The notes beneath the pieces were generated by a model. It saw only the letters and a program-made list of their open reading frames with translations. It did no database searches and was not told where the DNA came from. The position numbers were made by a program, and so were the translations under genes. A stretch of DNA of 64,000 nucleotides from Enterococcus alcedinis. GTDB lineage: Bacteria; Bacillota; Bacilli; Lactobacillales; Enterococcaceae. The stretch is taken from NCBI RefSeq assembly GCF_014635985.1, contig NZ_BMDT01000011.1:1-64000 (forward strand), written 5' to 3'. Within the stretch, counting starts at the first letter, position 1. Every line of letters starts with the position of its first letter. Below, one piece after another: positions 9,669 to 18,857 of the stretch.

Positions 9669-10769
9669 TTACACGTTAAAACGAAACAGCATAACATCGC
9701 CATCTTGTACGATGTATTCTTTTCCTTCTAAACGAACACGACCAGCTTCTTTGGCTGCTTGCATCGAACCGTATTGGCTTAAATCATCATATGACACCGT
9801 TTCGGCACGAATAAAACCACGTTCAAAGTCGGTATGAATGATTCCTGCTGCTTGTGGCGCTTTAATCCCTTGTTTAAAGGTCCAAGCACGTACTTCTTGC
9901 TCACCGGCTGTAAAGTAGGTTGCTAAACCTAATAAATGATACGCTCGACGAATTAACTGATCCAGACCAGACTCTTCAATCCCCAATGCTTCTAAGAATT
10001 CTGCTTTGTCTTCTTCATCCAACTCCGCAATTTCTTCTTCAGCACGTGCGCTAACAATCACAACTTCCGCATGTTCACTGGCTGCAAACTCACGAACAAG
10101 TTTAACATATTCATTATTTTCCGCATCAGAAACTTCATCTTCACTCACGTTCGCGATATAAAGGACTGGTTTTGTCGTTAATAAGAACAGTGAACGGACA
10201 ATTTTTTCTTCTTCTTCAGTGAACTCGATTGAACGAGCAGAAAGGCCTTCTTCTAAAACTGGCTTAATTTTATCTAACACCGCTAATTCTGCTACGGCTT
10301 CTTTATCTTTTGTACGAGCCATCTTAAAGACGCGTTGATGACGCTTTACAACCGAGTCTAAGTCGGCTAAAACAAGCTCTAAGTTAATTGTATCAATATC
10401 AGCTAACGGGTCAACGCGGCCTTCTACGTGAGTAATGTTATCGTCATCAAAACAACGAACCACGTGACAAATCGCATCCACTTGGCGAATGTGACTTAAG
10501 AATTGGTTTCCTAGTCCTTCCCCTTGGCTTGCACCTTTCACGATTCCTGCAATATCAGTAAATTCAAAAGTGGTTGGAACAGTTTTCTTTGGTTTAACAA
10601 GTTCTGTTAAACGTTGTAGACGATCGTCTGGTACTTCAACCATCCCTACGTTTGGATCGATTGTTGCGAATGGATAGTTTGCCGCTTCGACACCGGCTTT
10701 TGTAATTGCATTGAATAACGTTGATTTTCCAACGTTAGGCAATCCAACGATTCCTGCTGTTAATGCCAT
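9669..10769 (-). CDS. ychF: Redox-regulated ATPase YchF
   Basis: This 366-residue OBG-family P-loop protein carries the G1 loop GLPNVGKS (9-16), DIAG (G3) and NVSE in place of NKxD, which fits the preference of YchF for ATP. An internal helical arm and a C-terminal TGS domain (about 280-364) complete the family architecture. YchF/Ola1 proteins associate with ribosomes and influence stress responses. It is 15 nt downstream of the DUF951 gene in the parAB-side operon. Confidence 0.96.
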   Translation of the reverse strand: MALTAGIVGLPNVGKSTLFNAITKAGVEAANYPFATIDPNVGMVEVPDDRLQRLTELVKPKKTVPTTFEFTDIAGIVKGASQGEGLGNQFLSHIRQVDAICHVVRCFDDDNITHVEGRVDPLADIDTINLELVLADLDSVVKRHQRVFKMARTKDKEAVAELAVLDKIKPVLEEGLSARSIEFTEEEEKIVRSLFLLTTKPVLYIANVSEDEVSDAENNEYVKLVREFAASEHAEVVIVSARAEEEIAELDEEDKAEFLEALGIEESGLDQLIRRAYHLLGLATYFTAGEQEVRAWTFKQGIKAPQAAGIIHTDFERGFIRAETVSYDDLSQYGSMQAAKEAGRVRLEGKEYIVQDGDVMLFRFNV

Positions 10770-10784
10770 TTTTTATTCCTCTTT

Positions 10785-10973
10785 CTATACTTGATCATTT
10801 TTTTCTAAAATCTTTTTCATTTTTTTCTCAAATTCGCGTCGTGGCATCATCACCATTTGACCACAAGCCTCGCATTTGATTTTGATATCAGCACCCATTC
10901 GGATAATTTCCCAACGATTGGTTTGACAGGCATGGGGCTTTTTCATCTCAACAATATCTTTTAAATCATACAT
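10785..10973 (-). CDS. DUF951 family small protein
   Basis: This 62-residue protein begins MYDLKDIVEMKKPHACQ and carries a CEACG pair (C35, C38) plus C16, with a basic C-terminus. Proteins of this family recur between parB and ychF in Firmicutes. A nucleic-acid or zinc-related role is plausible but unproven. The gene lies 21 nt after parB. Confidence 0.88.
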   Translation of the reverse strand: MYDLKDIVEMKKPHACQTNRWEIIRMGADIKIKCEACGQMVMMPRREFEKKMKKILEKNDQV

Positions 10974-10994
10974 TGTAGTCCGCTCCTTTGGCTA

Positions 10995-11882
10995 TTATGC
11001 TTCATCAAATGAAATATTTAATAAATCTAAAATACGGGTTAAATCACTTTGCGACAAATATTCAATCTCGATCTTCCCTTTACCTTTTTTCTCATGAATC
11101 TCAACGCTCGTACCGAACTTATCCATTAAACGGTCTTCACTTTCACGTAAGTAATAAGGCTTTTCTTGAATAATTCGCGAAACTTTTTTCTTCGTTTTGT
11201 CTTCATTCATCTCGGAAACCAGTTGCTCTAACTGACGCACGGTTAAATTCTCTTTGACACAACGGTTAGCTAATTTTAACATTTCTTCTTTGTTTTTCAA
11301 ACCAAGTAATGTCCGTGCTTGTCCCATTGACAGACGCTCGTCTTGGAGCATTTCTTTGGCTAATTGCGGCAAAGTCAACAATCTTAAATAGTTTGCAATG
11401 TATGGACGACTTTTACCTAAGCGAGTCGCAACTTCTACCTGAGTTAATTTCAAATTATCCATTAACATTTTATAGGCTTCTGCTTCTTCTAATGGATTTA
11501 AATCTTCACGCTGCAAGTTCTCTAAAACAGCGACTTGCATCATCGCTTCTTCATCAAAATCGCGAATAATGGCTGGGATGGTTTCTTTTTTAGCTAATTT
11601 AGACGCTCGAAAACGACGCTCACCGGCAATAATTTCATAGCCTTTGACTGCTGATTTACGAACGATAATCGGTTGGAAAACACCTGAGTGCGCAATCGAA
11701 CTTGCTAGTTCTTTTAATGATGTTTCATCAAAGGTTTTTCGTGGTTGATACGGATTTGGGCGCAATTCATTCAATGAAATATCAACGAGTGTTTCCGTTT
11801 TAACATCCACTTCTTCTAAACTGGCTAAATCTTGAAACAACGCATCAATGCCTTTACCTAAAATTTTTCCTTTATTTTTCAC
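10995..11882 (-). CDS. parB: ParB/Spo0J chromosome partitioning protein
   Basis: This 295-residue CTP-dependent clamp loads at parS. The N-terminal domain holds the CTP-binding motif GERRFRAS and ENLQREDLNP. The central helix-turn-helix (about 130-200) includes TQVEVATRLGKSRPYIANYLRLL, followed by a basic linker and dimerisation domain. Its start overlaps the parA stop by 11 nt. Three candidate parS sites lie in the window (13491, 22451, 38488). With no second ParB-like gene here, it is taken as Spo0J rather than Noc. Confidence 0.96.
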   Translation of the reverse strand: MKNKGKILGKGIDALFQDLASLEEVDVKTETLVDISLNELRPNPYQPRKTFDETSLKELASSIAHSGVFQPIIVRKSAVKGYEIIAGERRFRASKLAKKETIPAIIRDFDEEAMMQVAVLENLQREDLNPLEEAEAYKMLMDNLKLTQVEVATRLGKSRPYIANYLRLLTLPQLAKEMLQDERLSMGQARTLLGLKNKEEMLKLANRCVKENLTVRQLEQLVSEMNEDKTKKKVSRIIQEKPYYLRESEDRLMDKFGTSVEIHEKKGKGKIEIEYLSQSDLTRILDLLNISFDEA

Positions 11883-12636
11883 GCGCTAACACTTCCTTTG
11901 CTAGTGCTTGATACACTTCTGCTCCTTTTGAACGAATATCATAGTCGATAATCGACATGCCATGACTCGGTGCTTCTGATAAGCGTACATTACGCGGAAT
12001 AATCGTTTCGTAGACTTTCTCTTGGAAATAACGACGAACTTCTTCAACAACTTCAGCCCCTAGATTCGTACGCGCATCATACATTGTTAGTAATACGCCT
12101 TCGATTTCTAGCTCTGGATTAAAGTGTTTTTGAACAAGACGCACGGTATTTAACAACTGGCTTAACCCCTCTAATGCATAGTACTCACATTGCACTGGAA
12201 TTAAAATCGAATCACTGGCTGTGAAGGCATTAATCGTCAAATGTCCTAGTGACGGTGGGCAATCAATTAAAATATAGTCGTATTGATCTTTGACTTCATT
12301 TAGGGCTAATTTCAATCGTGATTCACGCGCCATCATTGAGGTCAATTCAATTTCTGCTCCAGCTAATTGTAACGTCGCAGGTACGATATCCAAGCCTTCT
12401 CTTGAACTTGGAACAATCGCATCTTGAATTGGTACTTCATTGACTAAAACATCATAAATATCTTGCGTGACATCTGGCTTACGAATCCCCATGCCACTTG
12501 TGGCATTGCCTTGTGCATCGATATCAACCAATAAAATCTTTTTTCCCATAAACGCTAAACTAGATCCTAAGTTAACGGTCGTAGTCGTCTTACCTACGCC
12601 ACCTTTTTGATTTGCAACTGAAATAATGCGGGCCAT
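11872..12636 (-). CDS. parA: ParA/Soj chromosome partitioning ATPase
   Basis: This 254-residue ATPase has the deviant Walker A motif KGGVGKTTT (11-19), including the signature lysine K11, and DIDAQGN and DCPPSLG motifs. It partners with ParB for origin segregation and, in Bacillus, regulates DnaA. It is co-transcribed with rsmG upstream (11-nt gap) and parB downstream (overlap). Confidence 0.96.
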   Translation of the reverse strand: MARIISVANQKGGVGKTTTTVNLGSSLAFMGKKILLVDIDAQGNATSGMGIRKPDVTQDIYDVLVNEVPIQDAIVPSSREGLDIVPATLQLAGAEIELTSMMARESRLKLALNEVKDQYDYILIDCPPSLGHLTINAFTASDSILIPVQCEYYALEGLSQLLNTVRLVQKHFNPELEIEGVLLTMYDARTNLGAEVVEEVRRYFQEKVYETIIPRNVRLSEAPSHGMSIIDYDIRSKGAEVYQALAKEVLAREK

Positions 12637-12647
12637 GAATTGTCCTC

Positions 12648-13364
12648 CTATACTATCGGTTGTTTATTTGGTAACCCTGGTTTTCTCGGGTATTTTTTCG
12701 GTGTCTCTTTTTTCTTCTCAATGACTAATACATGACGTTCATCGCCAGTAATCGGTAAGAAGCTGACTTTGTCTTCAATAAATTTACCGCCTAGTAATCG
12801 AATCGCTGGTTGCGCTTCTTGTAACTCTTCATCACTTTTCGCCGCTTTCAAAGCTAAAAATGCGCCATTTTTCTTTACTAATGGTAAACACAACTCAGTT
12901 AAGACGTTCAAACGAGCCACTGCACGAGCCGTTACATAGTCATAACTTTCACGATGGTCTTTTGATTGCGCAAACGTTTCTGCACGATCATGGAACAATG
13001 AGACACCTTCTAGACCTAATTCTTTTACTAAATTTGTCAAGAAAGTAATGCGCTTGTTTAGTGAGTCAACAATTGAGACTTTTAACGTTGGGTAAATGAT
13101 TTTCAGTGGGATACTCGGAAAACCCGCACCCGAACCAACATCACATAAAGAAGCATCTGGTTTCAAATCGACCACTAACGCCAACATAATCGAATCGTAA
13201 AAATGTTTTAAATAAACCTCACGTTTTTCAGTGATTGCGGTTAAGTTCATTTTCTCATTCCACGACACTAATAATTCAAAATATTTTTCGAATTGATCAA
13301 GCTGTTTTTCACTCAAATTAATGCCTTTTTCTTGTAATTTTTCTTTGAATTCTTCAGGTAACAT
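12648..13364 (-). CDS. rsmG: 16S rRNA m7G527 methyltransferase
   Basis: This 238-residue class I methyltransferase has the SAM loop [13 protein letters not shown] (about 74-86) and the RsmG motif VTARAVA. It methylates G527 of 16S rRNA; loss causes low-level streptomycin resistance in other bacteria. It is the first gene of the rsmG-parA-parB operon, with its own promoter at 13420-13448 and a leader containing inverted parS half-sites. The C-terminus is basic and proline-rich. Confidence 0.95.
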   Translation of the reverse strand: MLPEEFKEKLQEKGINLSEKQLDQFEKYFELLVSWNEKMNLTAITEKREVYLKHFYDSIMLALVVDLKPDASLCDVGSGAGFPSIPLKIIYPTLKVSIVDSLNKRITFLTNLVKELGLEGVSLFHDRAETFAQSKDHRESYDYVTARAVARLNVLTELCLPLVKKNGAFLALKAAKSDEELQEAQPAIRLLGGKFIEDKVSFLPITGDERHVLVIEKKKETPKKYPRKPGLPNKQPIV

Positions 13365-13385
13365 CGCTTATTTCCTTTCTTCTAC

Positions 13386-13407
13386 GTGAAACAGAAAAAT
13401 GTTTCAC
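13386..13407. promoter_or_regulatory. Inside-out parS half-sites in the rsmG leader
   Basis: GTGAAACA, 6 nt, then TGTTTCAC are the two parS half-sites in reversed order. They form a hairpin in the 5' leader of rsmG-parA-parB, between promoter and start codon. Recognition by ParB is uncertain in this arrangement. Confidence 0.45.
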
Positions 13408-13419
13408 AGATCCGTTATT

Positions 13420-13448
13420 ACTGTAACGTAAATTCCACAATCATGCAA
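13420..13448 (-). promoter_or_regulatory. rsmG-parAB promoter
   Basis: The minus strand carries TTGCAT (13448-13443), a 17-nt spacer and TACAGT (13425-13420). Confidence 0.65.
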
Positions 13449-13490
13449 GGAAAAGTGGCTTTTTTCTAGAGAAATACAGAGAAAAATACA

Positions 13491-13506
13491 TGTTTCACGT
13501 GAAACA
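13491..13506. promoter_or_regulatory. parS site
   Basis: TGTTTCACGTGAAACA is a perfect 16-bp palindrome identical to the Bacillus parS consensus. It sits 127 bp upstream of rsmG-parA-parB and directly abuts the first repeat of array R2. Confidence 0.95.
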
Positions 13507-13630
13507 ATAAGAGGCTATTTCTGAAGCGTTTAATGACGAGTGAGAAGCAAAGAAGTGTTTGAAAGTGTTTTTTACTTTCAAACAGATTCTGGCTTATCAT
13601 TGAGTCATTGCTTCAGAAATGCCGTTTTAG
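13507..13630 (+). repeat. Structured repeat, array R2 copy 1
   Basis: The unit runs from ATAAGAGGCTAT to ATGCCGTTTTA. Paired segments are TTTCTGAAGC with GCTTCAGAAA (outer helix), AATGA with TCATT, and the apical TTTGAAAGTG with ACTTTCAAA. Confidence 0.9.
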
Positions 13631-13753
13631 ATAAGAGGCTATAAATAAATCGTTCTGCTGTGAAAAATAAGCAAGCTTCTGGAAAGAAAGTGCGTTCTTC
13701 ACTTTTTCCAGAACGGCTTATTTCTGAGCAGTTGATTTAGTTATGCCGTTTGC
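13631..13753 (+). repeat. Structured repeat, array R2 copy 2
   Basis: This unit has a different set of helices: the outer helix includes TAAATAAATC opposite TGATTTAGTTA, the middle AAATAAGC opposite GCTTATTT, and the apical TTCTGGAAA opposite TTTCCAGAA. It is identical to copy 4 over about 131 bp (13630-13760 against 13878-14008). Confidence 0.9.
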
Positions 13754-13878
13754 AATAAGAGGTCATTTTTAAAGCGTTTAGGCATGAGAGGTACGAAGAC
13801 TTTCGAAAAAATGGTTCTTTCATTTTTATCGAAAAGACAGCTTACCTCCGAATGCCTGCTTTAAAAATACCGTTTCAG
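13754..13878 (+). repeat. Structured repeat, array R2 copy 3
   Basis: The left end reads AATAAGAGGTCAT and the right end ATACCGTTTCA. GGT...ACC replaces GGC...GCC at the base, a compensatory change. The middle helix pairs GAGGTA with TACCTC. The apical helix pairs TTTCGAAAAAATG with CATTTTTATCGAAA, with one bulge. Confidence 0.9.
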
Positions 13879-14002
13879 ATAAGAGGCTATAAATAAATCG
13901 TTCTGCTGTGAAAAATAAGCAAGCTTCTGGAAAGAAAGTGCGTTCTTCACTTTTTCCAGAACGGCTTATTTCTGAGCAGTTGATTTAGTTATGCCGTTTG
14001 CA
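13879..14002 (+). repeat. Structured repeat, array R2 copy 4
   Basis: This unit is identical to copy 2, offset by 248 bp, implying a recent two-unit duplication or gene conversion. The next bases (ATAAGATGTCTTAAAG) may be a decayed left end of a further copy. The rest of the gap to 14085 shows nothing else. Confidence 0.9.
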
Positions 14003-14089
14003 ATAAGATGTCTTAAAGTAGACGTCCTGAAGCAAAAGATAATCGAGCACTCCTGGAGTGTCTAATGACACGCACAAAAAGATTCAAAA

Positions 14090-14122
14090 TATAAAAAGCG
14101 ATGACTAACAACGTCATCGCCT
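14090..14122 (-). terminator. Terminator of the agaS-lacD-bgaC unit
   Basis: GCGATGAC (14098-14105) pairs with GTCATCGC (14113-14120). On the minus strand it is followed by TTTTTATATTTT, 10 nt after the bgaC stop. Confidence 0.8.
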
Positions 14123-14131
14123 ACTTCTAAA

Positions 14132-15916
14132 TTAATGTAATGTCGTTTCAACTAAATCGAAAATCGGTGCTTTTGTGAAACTGATAGTCTCACTGTGTAC
14201 CCCTTCTGTTTCAAAGATAACGACTTCATTCGCTCCTTTGTTTAAGAAGCCTTTTGGAATATAAAGCGATTGGGTTGCACCTTTATTCCAAAATCTGCCA
14301 ATATGATTGCCATTGACTAAGACAATCCCTTTACCAAAGGCTTGCAGATTAATAAATGTATCTTCTAATTGCTCAATCTCAAATTCAAATTGATAGAAAG
14401 CAGGTTGTCCTTCATGCCAATCTTTTGAGTAATCCATCGTTAATGGTTGGTCAAATGGCAATGAGTACTGCTCCCAATCCAGAATGAAATGTAAGTCGGT
14501 CATCACACCTTGGCGAATGCCTTTTCGTTGGGTATCGGCTAATAACTTGTGTCCGTAGTTCACACGTCCCATATTCTCAATCAAAATATCCATTTGATTG
14601 ATGGCTTCTTTTGGCTCAAAGTAGATGCTCTCGCCAATTTTTTCTTGGTACTGTGTCGCAATCAGTTCACCGTTTATGTACATTTTGGCACGGTCACGTG
14701 CATCAATGATTCGGTAATGCTCTTTTTCAGCTTCACGACGAATCTTCGTCCGATAAAATAGATAGCCATAATTTTGCCCCACTTTTTCCATTGGTTGCGG
14801 GTATTTTGTGACTAATTTTTCACTAATATCATCTAAAACTTCGACCAAGCTCACTTTATTGGCTAATGGTACGTCCAATATTTCCATCGTCTCTTTGACA
14901 ATTGGATCCATTTGCACCAAGTCTGGGAATAATTCATGCACCATTTCTTTGATAGCGTAATATTTTTCAGTTGGATTGCCTTGTTCATCTAGTGGCGCCC
15001 CGTAATCATATGAAGTAATTTGTGGTAAATCGAGTGTGCCGCGCGCTGAAGAGCCATTCATGAAGCCAAAGTTGGTCCCTCCATGGAACATGTATAAATT
15101 GACACTGCCTAACTCTAACACTTCACGTAAGGCGTCAACTAACTCATCGGTTTCGCGCGTAACAATTGGCTCTGCCCAACGGTTAAACCAACCATCCCAA
15201 AACTCCATACACATTAACGGCCATTTTTTACCATAAGATTGATGGAAATCTTTTAAAGCAGCAAAATTTTCTTTGCCACGTGAACCAAAATTGCCCGTTG
15301 GTAACACGCCTTCTTCTACCATACTACCGGCTGCTAGCGTGGCTAACCAAGAACCATCCGAAGTAAATAGGGGCACATCTACACCTAATTCTTCCATTAA
15401 TTCCTTGATTGAGCGTAAATAATCTTTGTCTTCCCCATAGGATCCGTATTCATTTTCGATTTGCATCATAATGATTGGTCCACCGTTCGTAATTTGTAAT
15501 GGCGTGACTTGCGCCATTAACACTTCATAATATTTACGTACATAGGCTAAAAACTTCGGATCGCTTGAACGAATACGCATGTCTTTATTTAATAACCAAG
15601 CTGGTAAGCCACCAAATTCCCATTCGGCACAAATATACGGTGTTGGACGTAAAATCACGTATAAACCGATTTTTTCGGCTTCTCTCATAAAGGAAACAAG
15701 ATCACGAATACCATCGAAACGAAATTCTCCTTCGTTGGCTTCATGAATATTCCAAGGGACATACGTTTCAACCGTATTAAATCCGAGTGCTTTTAAATTG
15801 TGCAATGAGTGCGACCAATCCGACGGGTGCACACGGAAATAGTGAATCGCACCAGATAAAATCTTAAAAGGTTCACCATTTAACATAAATTCTTCTTTTA
15901 TTTCAAAAGTAGCCAT
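14132..15916 (-). CDS. bgaC: GH35 beta-galactosidase (BgaC type)
   Basis: This 594-residue glycoside hydrolase family 35 enzyme has a catalytic TIM barrel (about 1-330) with acid/base glutamate in IENEYGSYGE and nucleophile glutamate in CMEFWDGWF, followed by beta-rich C-terminal domains. Length and sequence resemble pneumococcal BgaC, which releases terminal beta-1,3-linked galactose from lacto-N-biose or galacto-N-biose structures. There is no signal peptide, so cleavage is predicted inside the cell after uptake. The ATG at 15916 has GGAG 8 nt upstream; a longer frame begins at 15967. It is last in the agaS-lacD-bgaC unit. Confidence 0.93.
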   Translation of the reverse strand: MATFEIKEEFMLNGEPFKILSGAIHYFRVHPSDWSHSLHNLKALGFNTVETYVPWNIHEANEGEFRFDGIRDLVSFMREAEKIGLYVILRPTPYICAEWEFGGLPAWLLNKDMRIRSSDPKFLAYVRKYYEVLMAQVTPLQITNGGPIIMMQIENEYGSYGEDKDYLRSIKELMEELGVDVPLFTSDGSWLATLAAGSMVEEGVLPTGNFGSRGKENFAALKDFHQSYGKKWPLMCMEFWDGWFNRWAEPIVTRETDELVDALREVLELGSVNLYMFHGGTNFGFMNGSSARGTLDLPQITSYDYGAPLDEQGNPTEKYYAIKEMVHELFPDLVQMDPIVKETMEILDVPLANKVSLVEVLDDISEKLVTKYPQPMEKVGQNYGYLFYRTKIRREAEKEHYRIIDARDRAKMYINGELIATQYQEKIGESIYFEPKEAINQMDILIENMGRVNYGHKLLADTQRKGIRQGVMTDLHFILDWEQYSLPFDQPLTMDYSKDWHEGQPAFYQFEFEIEQLEDTFINLQAFGKGIVLVNGNHIGRFWNKGATQSLYIPKGFLNKGANEVVIFETEGVHSETISFTKAPIFDLVETTLH

Positions 15917-15941
15917 TTTATTTCTCCTTTTTAAGAAAATA

Positions 15942-15998
15942 AGGTGTGACAAAAGTCGTTTAGTCAAAAACGTTCATGTATGTCACACCTCTTTTTAT
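15942..15998. promoter_or_regulatory. Intercistronic hairpin between lacD and bgaC
   Basis: AGGTGTGACA (15942-15951) pairs perfectly with TGTCACACCT (15981-15990) across a 29-nt loop. On the minus strand it is followed only by TTATTTTC, suggesting partial termination or mRNA stabilisation that would adjust bgaC output. On plus it has CTTTTTATT. Confidence 0.5.
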
Positions 15999-16025
15999 TA
16001 TACAAACATTTGATCGATAATCGGG

Positions 16026-17015
16026 TTAGATGACTTCCATCTTATCATGCCATGAGCTCGCTGTTTCAGCCACGACACGGTTCAAGGACTCAATATTCTC
16101 TTTTCCTTCGGTTTGTAACCACTCACGAGCGGCAGCTTCACCCGATTCAATAAATGGTGCAACACCGTTTTTCCAAGTGGCACGTCCACATAAGACACCG
16201 TTAAATGTTGAACCTGCTTCTTTGGCAAAAACTAACGTATCTTGGAACATTTGTGCTGAAACGCCGGCACTTAAAAAGATAAATGGTAAGTGTGTCGCTT
16301 CACTTTGTTCTTTGAAGAATTGTAATGCTTCTGCGCGTGTATGAACGACTTCACCATCTGTAAATCCTTCAACAAAGTTCATGTTAACTGGCACTTCAAC
16401 TTTTAAGACGTCAACTTTGTATTTAGCTTTCGAAAATTCTTTCATCATTTCGTTGACCTTACGTGGTTTTACTTTGGCAAATTCCGCTGATGCATTGTCG
16501 GCATTCGTTGCATCATAAGATAACAACTCTAAGTAAAAGGGTAGGTCTTCTCCAATACACTCGCTACCAAGGCGTTCGATAAAGATGTGTTTCTTATGAT
16601 TAATTGCAGGATCTTCATCGACATCATAGTAAAGCAAGAATTTAATGGCGTCTGCCCCTTGCTCTTTTAAAGCTAAAACAGACCATTCTTCTAATAAATC
16701 AGGCATGCGTCCAGGTGTTGAAGCGTCATATCCTGTTTTTTCATATGCTAAAAGTAAGCCAGCATCTGCATCGCGAACGTTTGCAGCGGGTAGGCCATAT
16801 TCCGGATCTAATAAAATCGAAGAAGAAAAAGGGGTCAACTCTTCGGAAACAAGTGATTTAAACTCTTCAATTTGTGTTGCTGTCGCATCCACACCTAAAG
16901 CGGTCATCATTTTTTTCATTGCTCCACGTTGGTCAATCGCTAAGGCACCGATAATTCCATCTTTCGTTGATAAACGATCCATTGCTGCTTTTTTCCCTGC
17001 TGTTAGTTGTAACAT
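16026..17015 (-). CDS. lacD: Tagatose 1,6-bisphosphate aldolase
   Basis: This 329-residue class I aldolase of the LacD family splits tagatose 1,6-bisphosphate into DHAP and glyceraldehyde 3-phosphate. Family features include [10 protein letters not shown] near the N-terminus, [10 protein letters not shown] and a conserved lysine region [11 protein letters not shown]. It lies between agaS and bgaC. No lacC kinase or lacAB isomerase is in the window, so the kinase step must be supplied elsewhere. Confidence 0.94.
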   Translation of the reverse strand: MLQLTAGKKAAMDRLSTKDGIIGALAIDQRGAMKKMMTALGVDATATQIEEFKSLVSEELTPFSSSILLDPEYGLPAANVRDADAGLLLAYEKTGYDASTPGRMPDLLEEWSVLALKEQGADAIKFLLYYDVDEDPAINHKKHIFIERLGSECIGEDLPFYLELLSYDATNADNASAEFAKVKPRKVNEMMKEFSKAKYKVDVLKVEVPVNMNFVEGFTDGEVVHTRAEALQFFKEQSEATHLPFIFLSAGVSAQMFQDTLVFAKEAGSTFNGVLCGRATWKNGVAPFIESGEAAAREWLQTEGKENIESLNRVVAETASSWHDKMEVI

Positions 17016-17055
17016 GTTTGTCTCTCCTTTTCTTTTCTCAATTCAATCTTTTATT

Positions 17056-18222
17056 TTAATATTCGTGAATAATTACGCCTTTAACAACACGGTTAACCGT
17101 GCCTGTTGGTGATGGTGTATCAGGTGTATTTCCGACTTTAATCGAAGCGAGTAGGGAAATCGTTTGAGCAAAAATTCCCCCTGCTAATGCTAGATAACCA
17201 TCTGGTAATAAGTTCGTGTCTTGTTTTAGAACAAAATTTTCACCTGAGAAATTAACTTCTCCTACTTGACCAATACCAATCACACCAGCTGCAATTTGAT
17301 CGCCGTTGACTTCTTCTAAAATATCGACATCGTATTGACGCGTATAAGGATTGTTACTGATGAAATCAAATAACAATGTGCGCTCGTTAACGAACGATTT
17401 TGGCCCGTGACGGAAACCGAGTGACGAATCAAAAACAGTCGTTACTTTTCCGGCCGTCAATTCGAGCACTTTTAATTGTGCCTCACGGGTTAAACCAGAT
17501 AAGCTACCTGAACCTAAGTAAACGATACGATCAAAGTCGCGGTCGATAATCGCTTGAATTTCAGCTTCACGACTTAAGACATCTTCTCCTAGTGCAATTA
17601 ATGTTTGAACAATTGTTGCTTTGTTCTCCGTTTGATTGCTTGTATCAAAGACAAGTAAACCAGTCAATGTCATACAAGAAAAACTTCCTGTCATCGCAAA
17701 TCCTACGTCATTCGAACGTTCTGGCATTAATAAGAGTAAATTACGCTCATCGCCATGTGCGGCTTTTGCTAATGCCCCTTCTTTGGCGCAAGTAATCGTC
17801 ATATGGAATACATTTTTGATAATTTTATTTGCTAAATCAACGGTTGCCACACTCTCTGGACTATTCCCACTACGAGCAAAAGAAACCACAATCGTTGTTT
17901 CATCCGCTGAGAAATATTGTTCCGGCGATGCAACGATATCCGTTGTACCAACGCTTTGGAAAATAAATTGTTTATCACTGCATTGACTTAAATAAGGGAC
18001 TAAAATATCGCCGACATATTGTGACGTGCCTGCACCGGTAAAAATAATCCGAATGCGTTCCGTTGTGCTAGCTTTAACGGTGGCCAAAAAGGCGGTAATT
18101 CTTTCTTCGGCACCTTGATAATTTTCAAAGGCTTCTGCCCATAATTCTGGTTGTTGGCGAATTTCACGGGTTGTGATTTCAGCGCCCATTTTTACAAGTT
18201 CTTCTACTGCTAATTGATACAT
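17056..18222 (-). CDS. agaS: AgaS-type sugar-phosphate isomerase/deaminase
   Basis: This 388-residue protein has two SIS domains (about 40-190 and 215-360), with TGAGTSQYVG and GSGSLSGLTREAQLKVLELT motifs. AgaS proteins convert galactosamine 6-phosphate to tagatose 6-phosphate with release of ammonia. Length equals the pneumococcal homologue. The ATG at 18222 follows GGAGGAGAGAAG; the frame is open to 18255. It is first in its own transcription unit, with promoter and operator at 18273-18320. Confidence 0.9.
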   Translation of the reverse strand: MYQLAVEELVKMGAEITTREIRQQPELWAEAFENYQGAEERITAFLATVKASTTERIRIIFTGAGTSQYVGDILVPYLSQCSDKQFIFQSVGTTDIVASPEQYFSADETTIVVSFARSGNSPESVATVDLANKIIKNVFHMTITCAKEGALAKAAHGDERNLLLLMPERSNDVGFAMTGSFSCMTLTGLLVFDTSNQTENKATIVQTLIALGEDVLSREAEIQAIIDRDFDRIVYLGSGSLSGLTREAQLKVLELTAGKVTTVFDSSLGFRHGPKSFVNERTLLFDFISNNPYTRQYDVDILEEVNGDQIAAGVIGIGQVGEVNFSGENFVLKQDTNLLPDGYLALAGGIFAQTISLLASIKVGNTPDTPSPTGTVNRVVKGVIIHEY

Positions 18223-18272
18223 CTTCTCTCCTCCATTTTCAATTGGGTTGATCAAATCTCAACCTCGCTAAC

Positions 18273-18284
18273 TGGTTACTACCA
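18273..18284. promoter_or_regulatory. GntR/HutC-like operator at the agaS promoter
   Basis: TGGTTACTACCA (TGGTAGTAACCA on minus) is a TGGT-N4-ACCA palindrome just downstream of the agaS -10. The same 12-mer recurs at the EIIB promoter (21228). Confidence 0.65.
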
Positions 18285-18291
18285 CGAACTA

Positions 18292-18320
18292 AGTCTACTA
18301 TTAAAAAATCCAGTAGTCAA
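18292..18320 (-). promoter_or_regulatory. agaS promoter
   Basis: The minus strand reads TTGACT (18320-18315), a 17-nt spacer and TAGACT (18297-18292). Confidence 0.7.
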
Positions 18321-18380
18321 CACAAAACACTGATTATTTAAGACTTTGTCAAATTTAAGCCAAGTTGAACAAGTATTAAA

Positions 18381-18423
18381 ATAAAGAACCACTTAACAAA
18401 AGAAAACGCTTTTTGTCAAGTGG
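18381..18423 (-). terminator. Terminator of the PTS gene cluster
   Basis: CCACTTAACAAAA (18389-18401) pairs with TTTTGTCAAGTGG (18411-18423). The minus strand continues TTCTTTATTTT. It separates EIIA from the agaS unit. Confidence 0.75.
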
Positions 18424-18437
18424 CTGTTTATTAATAT

Positions 18438-18839
18438 TTACTCATCTTCATCGTCGTCAACTGCGGCTAAAAGGTCATTAATAAATGTAATGCCCTCTCT
18501 TGCATCAGCTACAAGATTTGCTTTTGAACCAATCATTTCACCGTTAATAAAACTAATGACCATTGGCATATTCATTCCTGAATACAACTCAAAAGATGCG
18601 CCTGTCATTAACATTTTTGCCGCCACATTACTTGGCGTGCCGCCTGCTAAATCACACAAGACAACATAATCATCGAGATTATCCAGCACTGCTTGGAGTT
18701 TCGTTTGAAACTCCGCAGGGCCTTCTTCTGGTAATAATGCAACCGTATGGATCGTTTCTTGCGGTCCCATAATCATTTCGGTACTTTGTTTTAAATGTTC
18801 GCAAAATGTTCCATGACTAATTAATACTAAATGACTCAT
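18438..18839 (-). CDS. PTS mannose-family EIIA component
   Basis: This 133-residue cytoplasmic EIIA of the mannose/fructose/sorbose family has its predicted phosphorylation site at H9 in LISHGTF. DLAGGTPSNVA is the other family motif. It passes phosphate from HPr to EIIB. It is the last gene of the EIIB-EIIC-EIID-EIIA set, 18 nt after EIID. The acidic C-terminus (DDDEDE) is unremarkable for the family. With agaS and bgaC nearby, the likely substrate is a galactosaminide or lacto-/galacto-N-biose. Confidence 0.92.
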   Translation of the reverse strand: MSHLVLISHGTFCEHLKQSTEMIMGPQETIHTVALLPEEGPAEFQTKLQAVLDNLDDYVVLCDLAGGTPSNVAAKMLMTGASFELYSGMNMPMVISFINGEMIGSKANLVADAREGITFINDLLAAVDDDEDE

Positions 18840-18857
18840 TTAAGGTACGCTCCCTTA

